Source: Mucilaginibacter kameinonensis (GTDB lineage: Bacteria; Bacteroidota; Bacteroidia; Sphingobacteriales; Sphingobacteriaceae). Taken from it: a DNA stretch of 64,000 bases. The stretch lies in assembly GCF_003675385.1 (NCBI RefSeq), contig NZ_RCWZ01000004.1:248001-312000 (forward strand). Direction: 5' to 3'. How positions within the stretch are numbered: the stretch's first letter is position 1; every line of letters begins with the position of its first letter. Position numbers and translations under genes: made by a program. Shown one piece after another: positions 44,082 through 53,222 of the stretch. The notes beneath the pieces are model-generated. The model was not told where the DNA came from, searched no databases, and was given only the letters and a program-made list of their open reading frames with translations.

Positions 44082-45572
44082 ATGGGCAATAAACTAAACT
44101 CATTGTGCCAAGTTCTGCTGTTACCCGGTGTTCTTTTGGCTACAACATCTTCTGTACTCGCCCAAAACGGCGAATGGGTTTCAACCACAAGCACATCAAA
44201 CTGGAACGTAAAGCATCAAATACCCGCCGCACAAAACGGTAAAATCGCGGATGCTGAAGTATTCACAGATAAAGCACTGCAAAAGGTTGAGGGCTTTGGA
44301 GGCTGCTTTAACGAGCTTGGCTACACATCGTTGCAACTGTTGAGTAAAAAAGACAGGCAAACGATCATGAAGGAATTGTTTGCCCCCGGTTTTGGCGCAA
44401 ACTTTACCATTTGCCGCATGCCTGTTGGCGCCAACGACTTTTCGCTCGATTGGTATTCATATGACGAAACCGATGGCGATTTCGACCTGAAAAACTTTAG
44501 TATTGATCGTGACCTTAAAACACTAATCCCGTTTATAAAGGAAGCGCAAAAGTACAATCCCAAGCTTGCTTTATGGGCATCACCATGGAGCCCGCCGCAA
44601 TGGCTTAAACGCAATAAACATTATGCCGCAGCCATGGTACCATCAAAAGAGGTGATCAAAAAATATGAAGCCAGCGGCCACAAACTTACCGGTATGGATT
44701 TTAGCAACGTAACCAACGGACTTGAACCCAACCAGGTGGGTAAGGAAGGTACCGATATGTTTGTGCAGGATGATAAATATTTCACCACCTATGCCAATTA
44801 CTTCGGCAAGTTTATTGATGCTTATAAAAAGCAGGGAATCAGCATTGGTATGGTAATGCCTCAAAACGAATTTAACTCGGCCCAGATCTTCCCAAGCTGC
44901 ACCTGGACTGCTCACGGCCTGGCTAAGTTTGTAAGTTATCTTGGTCCGCAAATGCAACAAAGGGGCGTAAAAGTATTTTTCGGCACCGATGAGCGCCCTA
45001 ATGAAAAACTGGCAGATACTGTATTGACCAGTCCGGAAAGCAGCAAATTTGTAACGGGTATGGGCTTTCAGTGGGCGGGCAAAGGTGCCATAGCAGGCAT
45101 TCACAATCGCTACCCTAACCTTACCCTATATCAAAGCGAACAGGAATGTGGTGACGGACAAAACGACTGGAAATACTGTCGCTACACCTGGGACCTCATG
45201 AAGCATTATTTTAACAGTGGTGCAAACGCCTATATGTACTGGAATATTTCGCTGAACGAAGGTGGTATCAGTCACTGGGGATGGCACCAAAATTCATTGG
45301 TTAGCGTTGATACAACAGCCCGCACTTATAAATTTAATCACGAGTACTACCTGTTTAAACACCTGAGCCATTACGTAAAACCCGGCGCGGTCATGTTAAA
45401 TACAAGTGGCGCATTCAACAATATGCTTGCTTTTAAAAACCCGGATAACAGTGTTATATTAGTTGTGCAGAATGAAACAGAGACCGAAAAACAAGTTACT
45501 ATCAAAGTAGGGAATAAAACCATCAGCCCGGTTTTAGAAGCTGATTCGTTTAATACACTTGTTATAAATTAA
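44082..45572 (+). CDS. Secreted GH30 glycosidase
   Basis: 496 aa with a signal peptide (about 1-28, ending VLAQN). The (beta/alpha)8 barrel and side beta-domain of GH30 are recognised from EGFGGCFNELG (70-80), ASPWSPPQWLK (166-176), acid/base Glu263 (VMPQNEFNSAQ) and nucleophile Glu353 (LYQSEQECGDG). Members act on beta-glucosides, beta-1,6-glucans, beta-xylosides or beta-galactans; the subfamily cannot be fixed by eye, but the sequence resembles the glucosylceramidase-like branch. It converges with the GH35 gene across a bidirectional terminator. Confidence 0.88.
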   Translation: MGNKLNSLCQVLLLPGVLLATTSSVLAQNGEWVSTTSTSNWNVKHQIPAAQNGKIADAEVFTDKALQKVEGFGGCFNELGYTSLQLLSKKDRQTIMKELFAPGFGANFTICRMPVGANDFSLDWYSYDETDGDFDLKNFSIDRDLKTLIPFIKEAQKYNPKLALWASPWSPPQWLKRNKHYAAAMVPSKEVIKKYEASGHKLTGMDFSNVTNGLEPNQVGKEGTDMFVQDDKYFTTYANYFGKFIDAYKKQGISIGMVMPQNEFNSAQIFPSCTWTAHGLAKFVSYLGPQMQQRGVKVFFGTDERPNEKLADTVLTSPESSKFVTGMGFQWAGKGAIAGIHNRYPNLTLYQSEQECGDGQNDWKYCRYTWDLMKHYFNSGANAYMYWNISLNEGGISHWGWHQNSLVSVDTTARTYKFNHEYYLFKHLSHYVKPGAVMLNTSGAFNNMLAFKNPDNSVILVVQNETETEKQVTIKVGNKTISPVLEADSFNTLVIN

Positions 45573-45649
45573 ACATCTGTCGCAGGTTTAGCGACAGCGT
45601 AACCTGTAACCCGGCATAACTGAAGCTTTCAGCTTCAGTCTTCAATCAA

Positions 45650-45694
45650 AATAAAAAAGGATGCCGTTTTTTTGAAGCGACATCCTTTTTTATT
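45650..45694. terminator. Bidirectional terminator between GH30 and GH35
   Basis: AATAAAAAAGGATG (45650-45663) pairs perfectly over 14 bp with CATCCTTTTTTATT (45681-45694), with T-runs on both strands. It lies between convergent genes. A second small stem (CTGAAGCT/AGCTTCAG) at 45620-45638 comes just before it. Confidence 0.85.
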
Positions 45695-45716
45695 GGCTTA
45701 ACAATTACGCACAAAC

Positions 45717-47555
45717 CTATTTTGCTAAAACATCCAAAATAGGATGATCAATAGCATTTAACGTATTTTGTGATGGTTTGATCAGTTCAAGTACAGTAAT
45801 TTCGTTATCGCCTTTCTTTAACCATTCAACAGGCACATACACGGTTTGCTGCGGACCGTAATACCAGTAGCGGCCCAAGTTATGACCGTTGATCCAAACA
45901 ATCCCTTTGCCCCATTTGCTCATATCAAGGTAAGTATCCGCCAATTTATCGACCTTGAAAACAGCTTTTTTCAACTGAGGTGCGCTATTGGCCGTAACCT
46001 TTTTGACGGCCGGACTTGTATTCACTTTATTGATGTCATCAAACGGCAGCGAATACATTTTCCAGTTTTTAACTTCTGTTCCTGCAAAAAGTACTTTCTC
46101 TGTAATACCTTTTTTGTTTTTAAGCAGATAAGGGCCAAAATTGATACGACCAAGGTTTTCAACTAAAATATCCAGCGTTACTTTTCCTTTAGGCAGGGTA
46201 ACCATCAGGCTATCCTGATATTTGCGCCTGTCAACAATACCTACACGTTTGCCATTTACATAAACGATACCATAATCGCGCAGGTCTTTCAATTTAAGCA
46301 GGCCCGATTTGCCGCCGTTAAGGGTTGTGCGGTACAATACAAAACCATAAGCCTGGTTCAGGTCTTCGAAAGTAAGCGGAGTACTGTTGATCTTTGCAGC
46401 TGGTAATACATCAAACAAACTGGTTGATTTAGTAAAGTTAATTGCAGGAAGGCTCATGGCCGGTTTAGCCGCCGGAACTTCGGGCAGGGTTACTCCTGCG
46501 GGCAGGTGTTTACTGATCACCGCCCTGAATTTCATAAATTTATCAGTAGCATTACCCGCCTCATCAAGCGGCGCATCGTAGTCATAGCTGCTGATCTGCG
46601 GCTCATACGGGTTCTGATCGTTATAGTTTGCACCGTTCATGAAAGCACGTGTAGTACCGCCATGAAACATATACATGTTGATAGAAATACCGGCTGCCAA
46701 TACCGAATCAAGTTTCGGAACGTATTTATCAGCCGGGATGGTATGGTGTGCGGTTCCCCACCAGTCAAACCAGGCCGGGTACCATTCGGCGATAAAGTAA
46801 GGGCCTTTGCCATTATAATTTTCACCAATCAGCCTTTTAACTTTTGCAACATCATCAACACCGTTGATGGCGGGTAGCAAGCCCGGTAAATGGCCATCTT
46901 TAATAGCGGGCTCAGGGTCACAGGTATAAAGCTGGCAATCAAAGCCGGCATCAATGAACATTTTGCGGTTAAGGGCCAGATAATCTTTATCGCTACCGTA
47001 TGAGCCGTACTCGTTCTCTATCTGCACCATCAAAATATTGCCGCCATGGTTCACCAATAACGGAGAGAGTTGCTTGCCAACCTCTGTAAGATATTTTTTG
47101 TAAGCCTCCAGGTATTTAGGTTCCTTGCTGCGTACTACCAAGCCTTGCTCTTTCTCGAGCCAGTAAGGATAGCCGCCAAACTCCCATTCGGCACATACAT
47201 AAGGGCTGGGACGTAATATTACCCAAAGGCCTTCTTCCTTGGCTATCTTCACAAACTCGGCTATATCATGGTTGCCCGTAAAATCATAGTGCCCTTTTTG
47301 TGGTTCGTGAACATTCCAGAATACATAGGTGCCAATGGTATTTAACCCCATAGCCTTAGCCATTTTCATCCGCTGACGCCAGGCCTCGCGCGGAACACGG
47401 GTATAATGCATTTCGCCCGAGATGATCTGCAAAGGCTTACTATCCAACAAAAATGTAGTATCGCCAAGGGCAAAAGTGTGTTTAGTAGTTTGCGCCTGCA
47501 ACCTTGAGGATGCAAACAGAATAACAAAGAGGAATAATAATTTTATAATCTTCAT
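45717..47555 (-). CDS. GH35 beta-galactosidase
   Basis: 612 aa with a signal peptide (1-22, ending LQAQ). A (beta/alpha)8 barrel (about 30-350) carries the family residues acid/base Glu182 (VQIENEYGSYG) and nucleophile Glu257 (YFIAEWYPAW), with YVFWNVHEPQKG near residue 77. Galactose-binding-like sandwiches follow (about 395-605). GH35 enzymes remove terminal beta-galactose and are known in arabinogalactan utilisation loci. It is the last gene of the SusCD operon on the minus strand, 48 bases after GH2. Confidence 0.92.
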   Translation of the reverse strand: MKIIKLLFLFVILFASSRLQAQTTKHTFALGDTTFLLDSKPLQIISGEMHYTRVPREAWRQRMKMAKAMGLNTIGTYVFWNVHEPQKGHYDFTGNHDIAEFVKIAKEEGLWVILRPSPYVCAEWEFGGYPYWLEKEQGLVVRSKEPKYLEAYKKYLTEVGKQLSPLLVNHGGNILMVQIENEYGSYGSDKDYLALNRKMFIDAGFDCQLYTCDPEPAIKDGHLPGLLPAINGVDDVAKVKRLIGENYNGKGPYFIAEWYPAWFDWWGTAHHTIPADKYVPKLDSVLAAGISINMYMFHGGTTRAFMNGANYNDQNPYEPQISSYDYDAPLDEAGNATDKFMKFRAVISKHLPAGVTLPEVPAAKPAMSLPAINFTKSTSLFDVLPAAKINSTPLTFEDLNQAYGFVLYRTTLNGGKSGLLKLKDLRDYGIVYVNGKRVGIVDRRKYQDSLMVTLPKGKVTLDILVENLGRINFGPYLLKNKKGITEKVLFAGTEVKNWKMYSLPFDDINKVNTSPAVKKVTANSAPQLKKAVFKVDKLADTYLDMSKWGKGIVWINGHNLGRYWYYGPQQTVYVPVEWLKKGDNEITVLELIKPSQNTLNAIDHPILDVLAK

Positions 47556-47603
47556 AAATTGAAAAATGCAGGAACTTTAGTTTTTATCGATGATTTTGTG
47601 TGA

Positions 47604-50036
47604 TTACTTTACGGTTAATATTACTGTTGATAACTTAAGGCTACCCGCCCTTACTTGTACCTGCACCTTACCCGGCTTACCGGTAGTTTGCACATAGGCC
47701 AACAAGCGACCGTGTAATGCTTTACGTTGGTTAGACTGATAATTTTCATGACTGCTGGCGCTGCCGCTCTCTAATCCCAGCAACTTCGCCGGCCCGGTTA
47801 CGGATATGGTTATCTCATCGGTGGCATTAAATACAGCGTTTCCATCCTTATCGGTAATGTAAACCTCAATTTGGCTCAAGCCTTTTGTGTTAGCCTTAAA
47901 TGAGGTATTGTCGGCTACAGTTTTAAGCTGCCAGGCGTCACCGGCTGTTTTGATGTTGTTGGTTGATACTTCAATACCGTTGTTGTAACCTTTCACAACC
48001 AATTCGCCGGGTTCATAATCAACCTGCCATGATGGTACCTGTCCCTTTGCAGCGCCACGGGATTGTTTCCCAAGCGATTTACCATTCAGGAACAACTCGA
48101 CTTCCTGGCAATTGGTGAAGCAATCAACTTTTATTTTATTGCCCGGCTGCCAGTTCCAAACCGGTTCGGCAGTACGATGGCTCCAGATGCCTTTATCCTC
48201 GGTACTGGTTATTGCACGCGCGCCTACGTAAACCATTGGCTTGGCCGACCATAAACTTTGCCTGAAGAAATACTCCGGCTTTTTAAAGCCCGCCAAATCA
48301 ACCAAACCAGCACCATTACTACGCTGCGGCCACTTACCGGCCTCGCCCAGGTAGTCGATACCAGTCCATAGGTATTGGGCCGAGATATATTCATTACTGT
48401 CAACAGCGTTCCAGGCTTGTTGAGCCATGCCGTTTTCGCTGCCGTAAATAATACGATCAGGGTATTTTTTATGATCTTCCGGATAACGGTATTCCTGGTA
48501 ATTATAACCAACCACGTCAAGCGCTTCGGGATACCCTACCTCATTTGACATTACCACACCGGCCAACGCGGCTGTTACGGGGCGTGTAGTGTCAACAGCT
48601 TTTACAGCTTTAACCAGCTGCTTAGCTATTGGTGTTAAGCCGCTTGCCGAAGGATGATCGGGCAGATAACCTTTTCCATAGATCTGCGGATTACGGCCAG
48701 TATTCAACACCTCATGAGTATAAGGATCATTAGGATAATCAATCTCATTACCAATGCTCCACATAATGATTGAAGGGTGGTTACGTGAGCGCAGCACCAT
48801 ATCCGCAACGTCACGATCTGCCCATTCCTTAAAATATTCGTGGTAGCCATTTTTTGATGGAGTACCTAAATTCCAGCCTGCAACCCATTTATTTTTACCA
48901 ACTTCCCATTCATCAAAGGCTTCGTCCATTACCAAAAAGCCCATCTTATCGCATAAATCGTACAGATAATCGGCATGGGGGTTATGGCTTAACCGGAGCG
49001 AGTTTACCCCGGCATCTTTCAATATTTTCAATCTGCGTACCCAAACTTCTTCGGGAACGGCTACACCTAAGGCCCCGGCGTCGTCATGGATACAAACGCC
49101 TTTAAGCTTGGTGCTTTTATCATTTAAAAAGAACCCCTTATCCTTGTCAAAACGGATACTGCGGATCCCTACAGCTTGCGTTACTTCATCAAATGATTTG
49201 CCATTGCGGTTAAGTGATACCTGAAGTTTATAAAGGTTAGCTTTTTCGGTATCCCATAATTGGGGCGATGAAAGCTGCTGCTCAAACTCAACATCATGAA
49301 CACCGGGTTTTACTTTTATCTGTTTCTGCAGGGCAGCAGCCGATTTTCCTTTTCCGTCGAACAGGTTTACCTTTACCAGCACAGCGGCATTTGTAGCATT
49401 GCTGTTGGTTACGCTCACCTTAACTTTCACGGTAGCTTTGTCGACCGAAACATCAGGGGTAGTAAATGCTACATCCCATGGGGCAATGTGTACCGGATCT
49501 TTAACGAGGAGGTATACATTACGATAGATACCCGAGCCTGTGTACCACCTTGAATCGGCAAATTCGCTGTGGTCTACCCTTACAGCTATCGTATTCTTTC
49601 CAGTTAAATTTAGATACTTGCTCAGCTCATACTGAAACGAGATAAAACCATTCGGACGCTTACCTAACGAATGCCCATTGATCCATACCTCGCTATTTTT
49701 ATATACCCCATCAAAATAAACATATACCTGCTTTCCTTTCCAGGCGGCATTACCGTTGAAGGTTTTCTTATACCAGCCAATCCCACCAGGCAAATAGCCG
49801 GTAGCGCTTGCCCATTCATCGCTGAAAGGCCCTTCAATGCTCCAGTCATGCGGCAGGTCTAAGGTTTTCCATTCCGTTTCGGCAGCGATGCCGCTGATAC
49901 CGGTGCTGATATCGCCTTTATGGAATCCCCAGGCCGAGTTAAACAAAGCCGGTTTGCCGTTACCCTGCGCCCTTACCAGACTGGGGAACAATAACATGCC
50001 GATTAAAAGAAGAAGCAGATAGTTTTTATTTTTCAT
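47604..50036 (-). CDS. GH2 beta-galactosidase with DUF4982-type C-terminus
   Basis: 810 aa with a signal peptide (about 1-23). The jelly-roll domain (about 30-180, LPHDWSIEGPFS at 61-72), Ig-like domain (about 182-290) and barrel (about 292-595) are followed by a DUF4982-like domain and an invasin/Big-type Ig domain. Acid/base Glu431 (WSIGNEIDYP) and nucleophile Glu534 (YGSENGMAQQ) are present. It probably removes beta-galactose in the periplasm. It lies 20 bases downstream of GH30 and 48 bases upstream of GH35, so the three form one transcript. Confidence 0.9.
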   Translation of the reverse strand: MKNKNYLLLLLIGMLLFPSLVRAQGNGKPALFNSAWGFHKGDISTGISGIAAETEWKTLDLPHDWSIEGPFSDEWASATGYLPGGIGWYKKTFNGNAAWKGKQVYVYFDGVYKNSEVWINGHSLGKRPNGFISFQYELSKYLNLTGKNTIAVRVDHSEFADSRWYTGSGIYRNVYLLVKDPVHIAPWDVAFTTPDVSVDKATVKVKVSVTNSNATNAAVLVKVNLFDGKGKSAAALQKQIKVKPGVHDVEFEQQLSSPQLWDTEKANLYKLQVSLNRNGKSFDEVTQAVGIRSIRFDKDKGFFLNDKSTKLKGVCIHDDAGALGVAVPEEVWVRRLKILKDAGVNSLRLSHNPHADYLYDLCDKMGFLVMDEAFDEWEVGKNKWVAGWNLGTPSKNGYHEYFKEWADRDVADMVLRSRNHPSIIMWSIGNEIDYPNDPYTHEVLNTGRNPQIYGKGYLPDHPSASGLTPIAKQLVKAVKAVDTTRPVTAALAGVVMSNEVGYPEALDVVGYNYQEYRYPEDHKKYPDRIIYGSENGMAQQAWNAVDSNEYISAQYLWTGIDYLGEAGKWPQRSNGAGLVDLAGFKKPEYFFRQSLWSAKPMVYVGARAITSTEDKGIWSHRTAEPVWNWQPGNKIKVDCFTNCQEVELFLNGKSLGKQSRGAAKGQVPSWQVDYEPGELVVKGYNNGIEVSTNNIKTAGDAWQLKTVADNTSFKANTKGLSQIEVYITDKDGNAVFNATDEITISVTGPAKLLGLESGSASSHENYQSNQRKALHGRLLAYVQTTGKPGKVQVQVRAGSLKLSTVILTVK

Positions 50037-50056
50037 ATTATGATAGGAATAAGAAG

Positions 50057-51592
50057 CTACTTGATGACACCTGTAAGCGTGACGATGGAACGGGCTGGTA
50101 TCACATTTTTACCACCGGTTATTTTACCAGGTTTAAGCTCATCTGTTTGTGATGTTAAATACGATGTTGTAAACTGAACTTGAGCATTATTAGCGTTAAG
50201 CACAGTAGTTACATCAGTAGTACCGGGATTGATCACAACCACAGTTACATTTTTCCCATTTTTAAATGCCGATACCAATAATGATTTGTCCTCTGCGGAT
50301 GCCGAAACCGTGGCATCAACCCGTACAGCGCCGGGATTAACAAACCTGCTGTAGTTGCCCATAACCCAAAGCATTTTGCTGGTATAGAAATTACCGTCGG
50401 TTTTATTTTTATCAATGTAGATGAGGCCATCCTTATAATCATAGGCAGAAATAGACGTCCACCATTGCCAGGCCGATGCATTGGCCACTGCAAGATCAGT
50501 ATGGATCACCGATGCTAAATATAAGGCCGCGTTAATACCCAGATCACGCTTGTTGCCATCAATTTCGCCGGCATTATCGCCCAAAATACAATATTCCGAT
50601 TGCCAGAAATTAAGTCCGTTAACAGCCGCCACACTATCTGCAAGCGCAGTACGGGCTTTTACCGATGATGCCATTGGCGATGTAGAAAAATAGCTATGTG
50701 CCGAAATAGTTTTGGCTACCGATGGCAGGTCGCCTATATAATTAACAGATCCCGGTTTAAAAAAATCCGAAATCTGGCTGCCCTTCCCCGACTTATCACC
50801 TTTGGTAAATAAATAGTTGATGCTTCCAGCTTCACCAACCAAAATCTTTGAACCTATTTTATTCTTAATGAATTCTTTATCGATAGCTTTTATCACACCT
50901 GCAATCTCGGTGTTGTTATAAGGTGCACCTTCTTGTCCCCCATCACTCCAATCCCACTGCGGCTCGTTTATCGGGCTTATATAATCAAATTTTACTTTGC
51001 TTACCTGCTCAACACCTTTAATTACTTTAGCCAGGAAAGTTGCATAGGCATCATATTTATCAGGAGCTATATTTACTTTACCGCCATTGGCGTATGATTT
51101 ACCGTTGATGGTAAATTGTACCGGCGGACTATTATTAAAACCTAAAAACTGTTTAACCCCGCGTTGTTTGGCGGCTTTCAGAAACCAAACCTGCGCGGCC
51201 TGGTTTTGCCAGTTGTAACTGCCATCGTTATTTAAAAATGATTCGGCCCGACGCCACTCGTCTTTGATACCGCTGTCATCTCCCTGCTGGGTACTGCCTG
51301 CACCAATATTAAACCGCCACAGCGATAAACCAATCCCTTTTGGCGAACCATCTGTATTGTTCTCCCTGCTAAAAAGCAAGTCGGCTATTTTGTTGCGCTT
51401 ATCATCCGGCCAGTTGCCCACAAACTGGCATGACCAGGCATCAGAAGCGCCAAAATTGCTAATGGTTTGATACGTTTTTGAAAGGTTGATATCAATGGTA
51501 ACCTCTTTTGTCTGGCTGCTTGCCAAAGGGATATTAAGCCCTAAAACAGAAGCTGCCAGTAATACTTTTTTTATGGTAGTTTTTATTATCAT
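50057..51592 (-). CDS. GH30 endo-glycanase, possibly beta-1,6-galactanase
   Basis: 511 aa with a signal peptide (about 1-27). GH30 barrel with FGASDAWSCQFVG (47-59), acid/base Glu210 (ISPINEPQWDW) and nucleophile Glu333 (FWQSEYCILGD). The INEPQWDWSDGGQEG region and the overall length are like the GH30 branch that contains endo-beta-1,6-galactanases, which cut arabinogalactan side chains, but other substrates in this branch are known. It is separated from the GH5 gene by a strong hairpin and runs directly into GH2. The pairing with GH2 and GH35 supports a galactan target. Confidence 0.85.
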   Translation of the reverse strand: MIIKTTIKKVLLAASVLGLNIPLASSQTKEVTIDINLSKTYQTISNFGASDAWSCQFVGNWPDDKRNKIADLLFSRENNTDGSPKGIGLSLWRFNIGAGSTQQGDDSGIKDEWRRAESFLNNDGSYNWQNQAAQVWFLKAAKQRGVKQFLGFNNSPPVQFTINGKSYANGGKVNIAPDKYDAYATFLAKVIKGVEQVSKVKFDYISPINEPQWDWSDGGQEGAPYNNTEIAGVIKAIDKEFIKNKIGSKILVGEAGSINYLFTKGDKSGKGSQISDFFKPGSVNYIGDLPSVAKTISAHSYFSTSPMASSVKARTALADSVAAVNGLNFWQSEYCILGDNAGEIDGNKRDLGINAALYLASVIHTDLAVANASAWQWWTSISAYDYKDGLIYIDKNKTDGNFYTSKMLWVMGNYSRFVNPGAVRVDATVSASAEDKSLLVSAFKNGKNVTVVVINPGTTDVTTVLNANNAQVQFTTSYLTSQTDELKPGKITGGKNVIPARSIVTLTGVIK

Positions 51593-51608
51593 CTCATTTA
51601 AATCAACA

Positions 51609-51640
51609 AATAAAACAGCACTAAACCGTGCTGTTTTATT
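51609..51640 (-). terminator. Intra-operon hairpin between GH5 and GH30
   Basis: A perfect 13-bp stem (AATAAAACAGCAC with GTGCTGTTTTATT) around a 6-base loop in the 54-base gap. On the minus strand the right arm ends in TTTTATT. It can act as an attenuator or an RNA-stabilising stem. Confidence 0.6.
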
Positions 51641-51646
51641 GCAATA

Positions 51647-53149
51647 TTATTGTTGCACTATTTGCCATTGCTGGTTAGTAGCGCCACTATATGGCCACTG
51701 AATGATGCCTGCACCATTTGTGGTTGAAGCCCCGTTAACATCAAGCGCAAGGCTGCTGTTACGGTTAATTACTTTATAAATGCCATCGCTGGTAGCGGTA
51801 AGCTGCCATTGCTGGTTGTTGCCACCATTCCACGGCCATTGAATAATGCCCGCGCCGTTGGCTGTTGAGCTCATGTTAACATCAAGCGCTTGTGTACTGT
51901 TACGGTTAGTTATCTTATAGTAACCGCCGCCGTTATTTGCAATAACCCATTGCTGGTTGTTACCGCCGTTTTGAGGCCATTGAATTATGCCGGCACCATT
52001 GGTTGTTGAAGCACCATTAACATCAAGCGCCTGGCCGCTGTTCACATTCAGGAACCTGTAATAGGCACCCGTGTAAAATGTATCGGTACCGCCTGCCCCT
52101 ACGCCCCAGGCATATTTAATGCGGCTTAAGCCCGACGGGTTTGTTGTTGAAACGGTAAGGCTGGTGCCTGTTCCGTTCAACTGCTGAATGGCATAGCTAT
52201 CGCCGGTACGTACGCCCGGCCAGTAAACTGCACCCATTCCGTAAGCACGTGCCTGGTTGGTTAAACCTTGCAGGTAGGCTATTTCCTGGTCGCCGCCAAT
52301 AGCTCCGGTATAGTTTTTACCTCCCGTCATCGGGATACCAAACTCGGTAAGCACCGCACGACTGCTGTAAGCGCCGATATTGCCTTTCAAGCGGTTTTCC
52401 CATTGCAGCGCCGTTGTAAGTGTGCCATTGCTGAAAAAGGTGTAATCATGTATAGATAAAAGACAGCCCGAGAAACGGCTATCGGCCCCCACACCTGTAA
52501 TATCCTGCGAATAAGAGGTACCGCTGATCAGGATCCTGCCTTGCGGAACTGATGGATAGTTACTTAACCATTGGGCGCAAATGGTTGTCCAATCGGTTAA
52601 TGAATAACCGTGGGGTTCGTTAAAAATTTCAAAGTACACGTGTGAATTGCTGCCGTATTTGGTAACTATGGTTTGCCACATTGACCAAAACTCGGTGGTG
52701 TTATCTATCTTACCGTCCTCAGATGATTTGGCTTCCCAGTAACCCAGTATCACATTCATCCCTTTGCTCAGGGCTTTATCAATAACACCTGTATATGAGT
52801 TCCACCAGGTTTGCGAAACGGTTGAATAATTTACAGGCAGCCTCACCGTATTGGCCCCTGTATTGGTTTGTATGCCCGATAAAACGGCATCTGCTTTAGC
52901 CGATACTGTGGCATAGCTATCTGCAGATGTTAAGCCGCTTAATACCAGTATCCCATCGCTAAAATTGTCGCCGTCGGCTGCCCAGTTAACGCCTTTGAGC
53001 GCGCTCGCCGGGGTTGAATCTGTTGTGACGATCTTATCTCCTGTTTTTATTTCATCCGGAGTTGATGATTGCTTTACAGCTACGATATCCTTTTTACACC
53101 CGGCCACCAAACAACACATCGCTAATAATAAAACACCTGCGTTCTTCAT
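51647..53149 (-). CDS. GH5 lipoprotein with C-terminal ricin-type carbohydrate-binding module
   Basis: 500 aa. Lipobox LVAGC (Cys18) marks a surface or periplasmic lipoprotein. The GH5 barrel (about 48-350) has acid/base Glu178 (FEIFNEPHGYS) and nucleophile Glu269 (VLTEFGIPM). A ricin-type beta-trefoil module (CBM13 style, about 362-500) has three QxW repeats (NNQQWVI, NNQQWQL, TNQQWQI), each preceded by ALDVNxxSTxNGAGIIQWP, a very even triplication. Endo-acting surface GH5 enzymes often start glycan breakdown in such loci. Subfamily is not certain. It follows SusD across a strong terminator-like hairpin. Confidence 0.87.
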   Translation of the reverse strand: MKNAGVLLLAMCCLVAGCKKDIVAVKQSSTPDEIKTGDKIVTTDSTPASALKGVNWAADGDNFSDGILVLSGLTSADSYATVSAKADAVLSGIQTNTGANTVRLPVNYSTVSQTWWNSYTGVIDKALSKGMNVILGYWEAKSSEDGKIDNTTEFWSMWQTIVTKYGSNSHVYFEIFNEPHGYSLTDWTTICAQWLSNYPSVPQGRILISGTSYSQDITGVGADSRFSGCLLSIHDYTFFSNGTLTTALQWENRLKGNIGAYSSRAVLTEFGIPMTGGKNYTGAIGGDQEIAYLQGLTNQARAYGMGAVYWPGVRTGDSYAIQQLNGTGTSLTVSTTNPSGLSRIKYAWGVGAGGTDTFYTGAYYRFLNVNSGQALDVNGASTTNGAGIIQWPQNGGNNQQWVIANNGGGYYKITNRNSTQALDVNMSSTANGAGIIQWPWNGGNNQQWQLTATSDGIYKVINRNSSLALDVNGASTTNGAGIIQWPYSGATNQQWQIVQQ

Positions 53150-53178
53150 AATTTGCTATATAAGTTATAATTGGGGAG

Positions 53179-53209
53179 AAAAAAGGGGGAAGAAAGAAGA
53201 TCTTCCCCC
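53179..53209 (-). terminator. Terminator/attenuator between SusD and GH5
   Basis: On the minus strand GGGGGAAGA pairs with TCTTCCCCC (9 bp, 7-base loop), followed directly by TTTTTT. It starts 14 bases after the SusD stop. It should lower transcription of the enzyme genes relative to SusC-SusD. Confidence 0.8.
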
Positions 53210-53222
53210 GGAATATTGGTTG

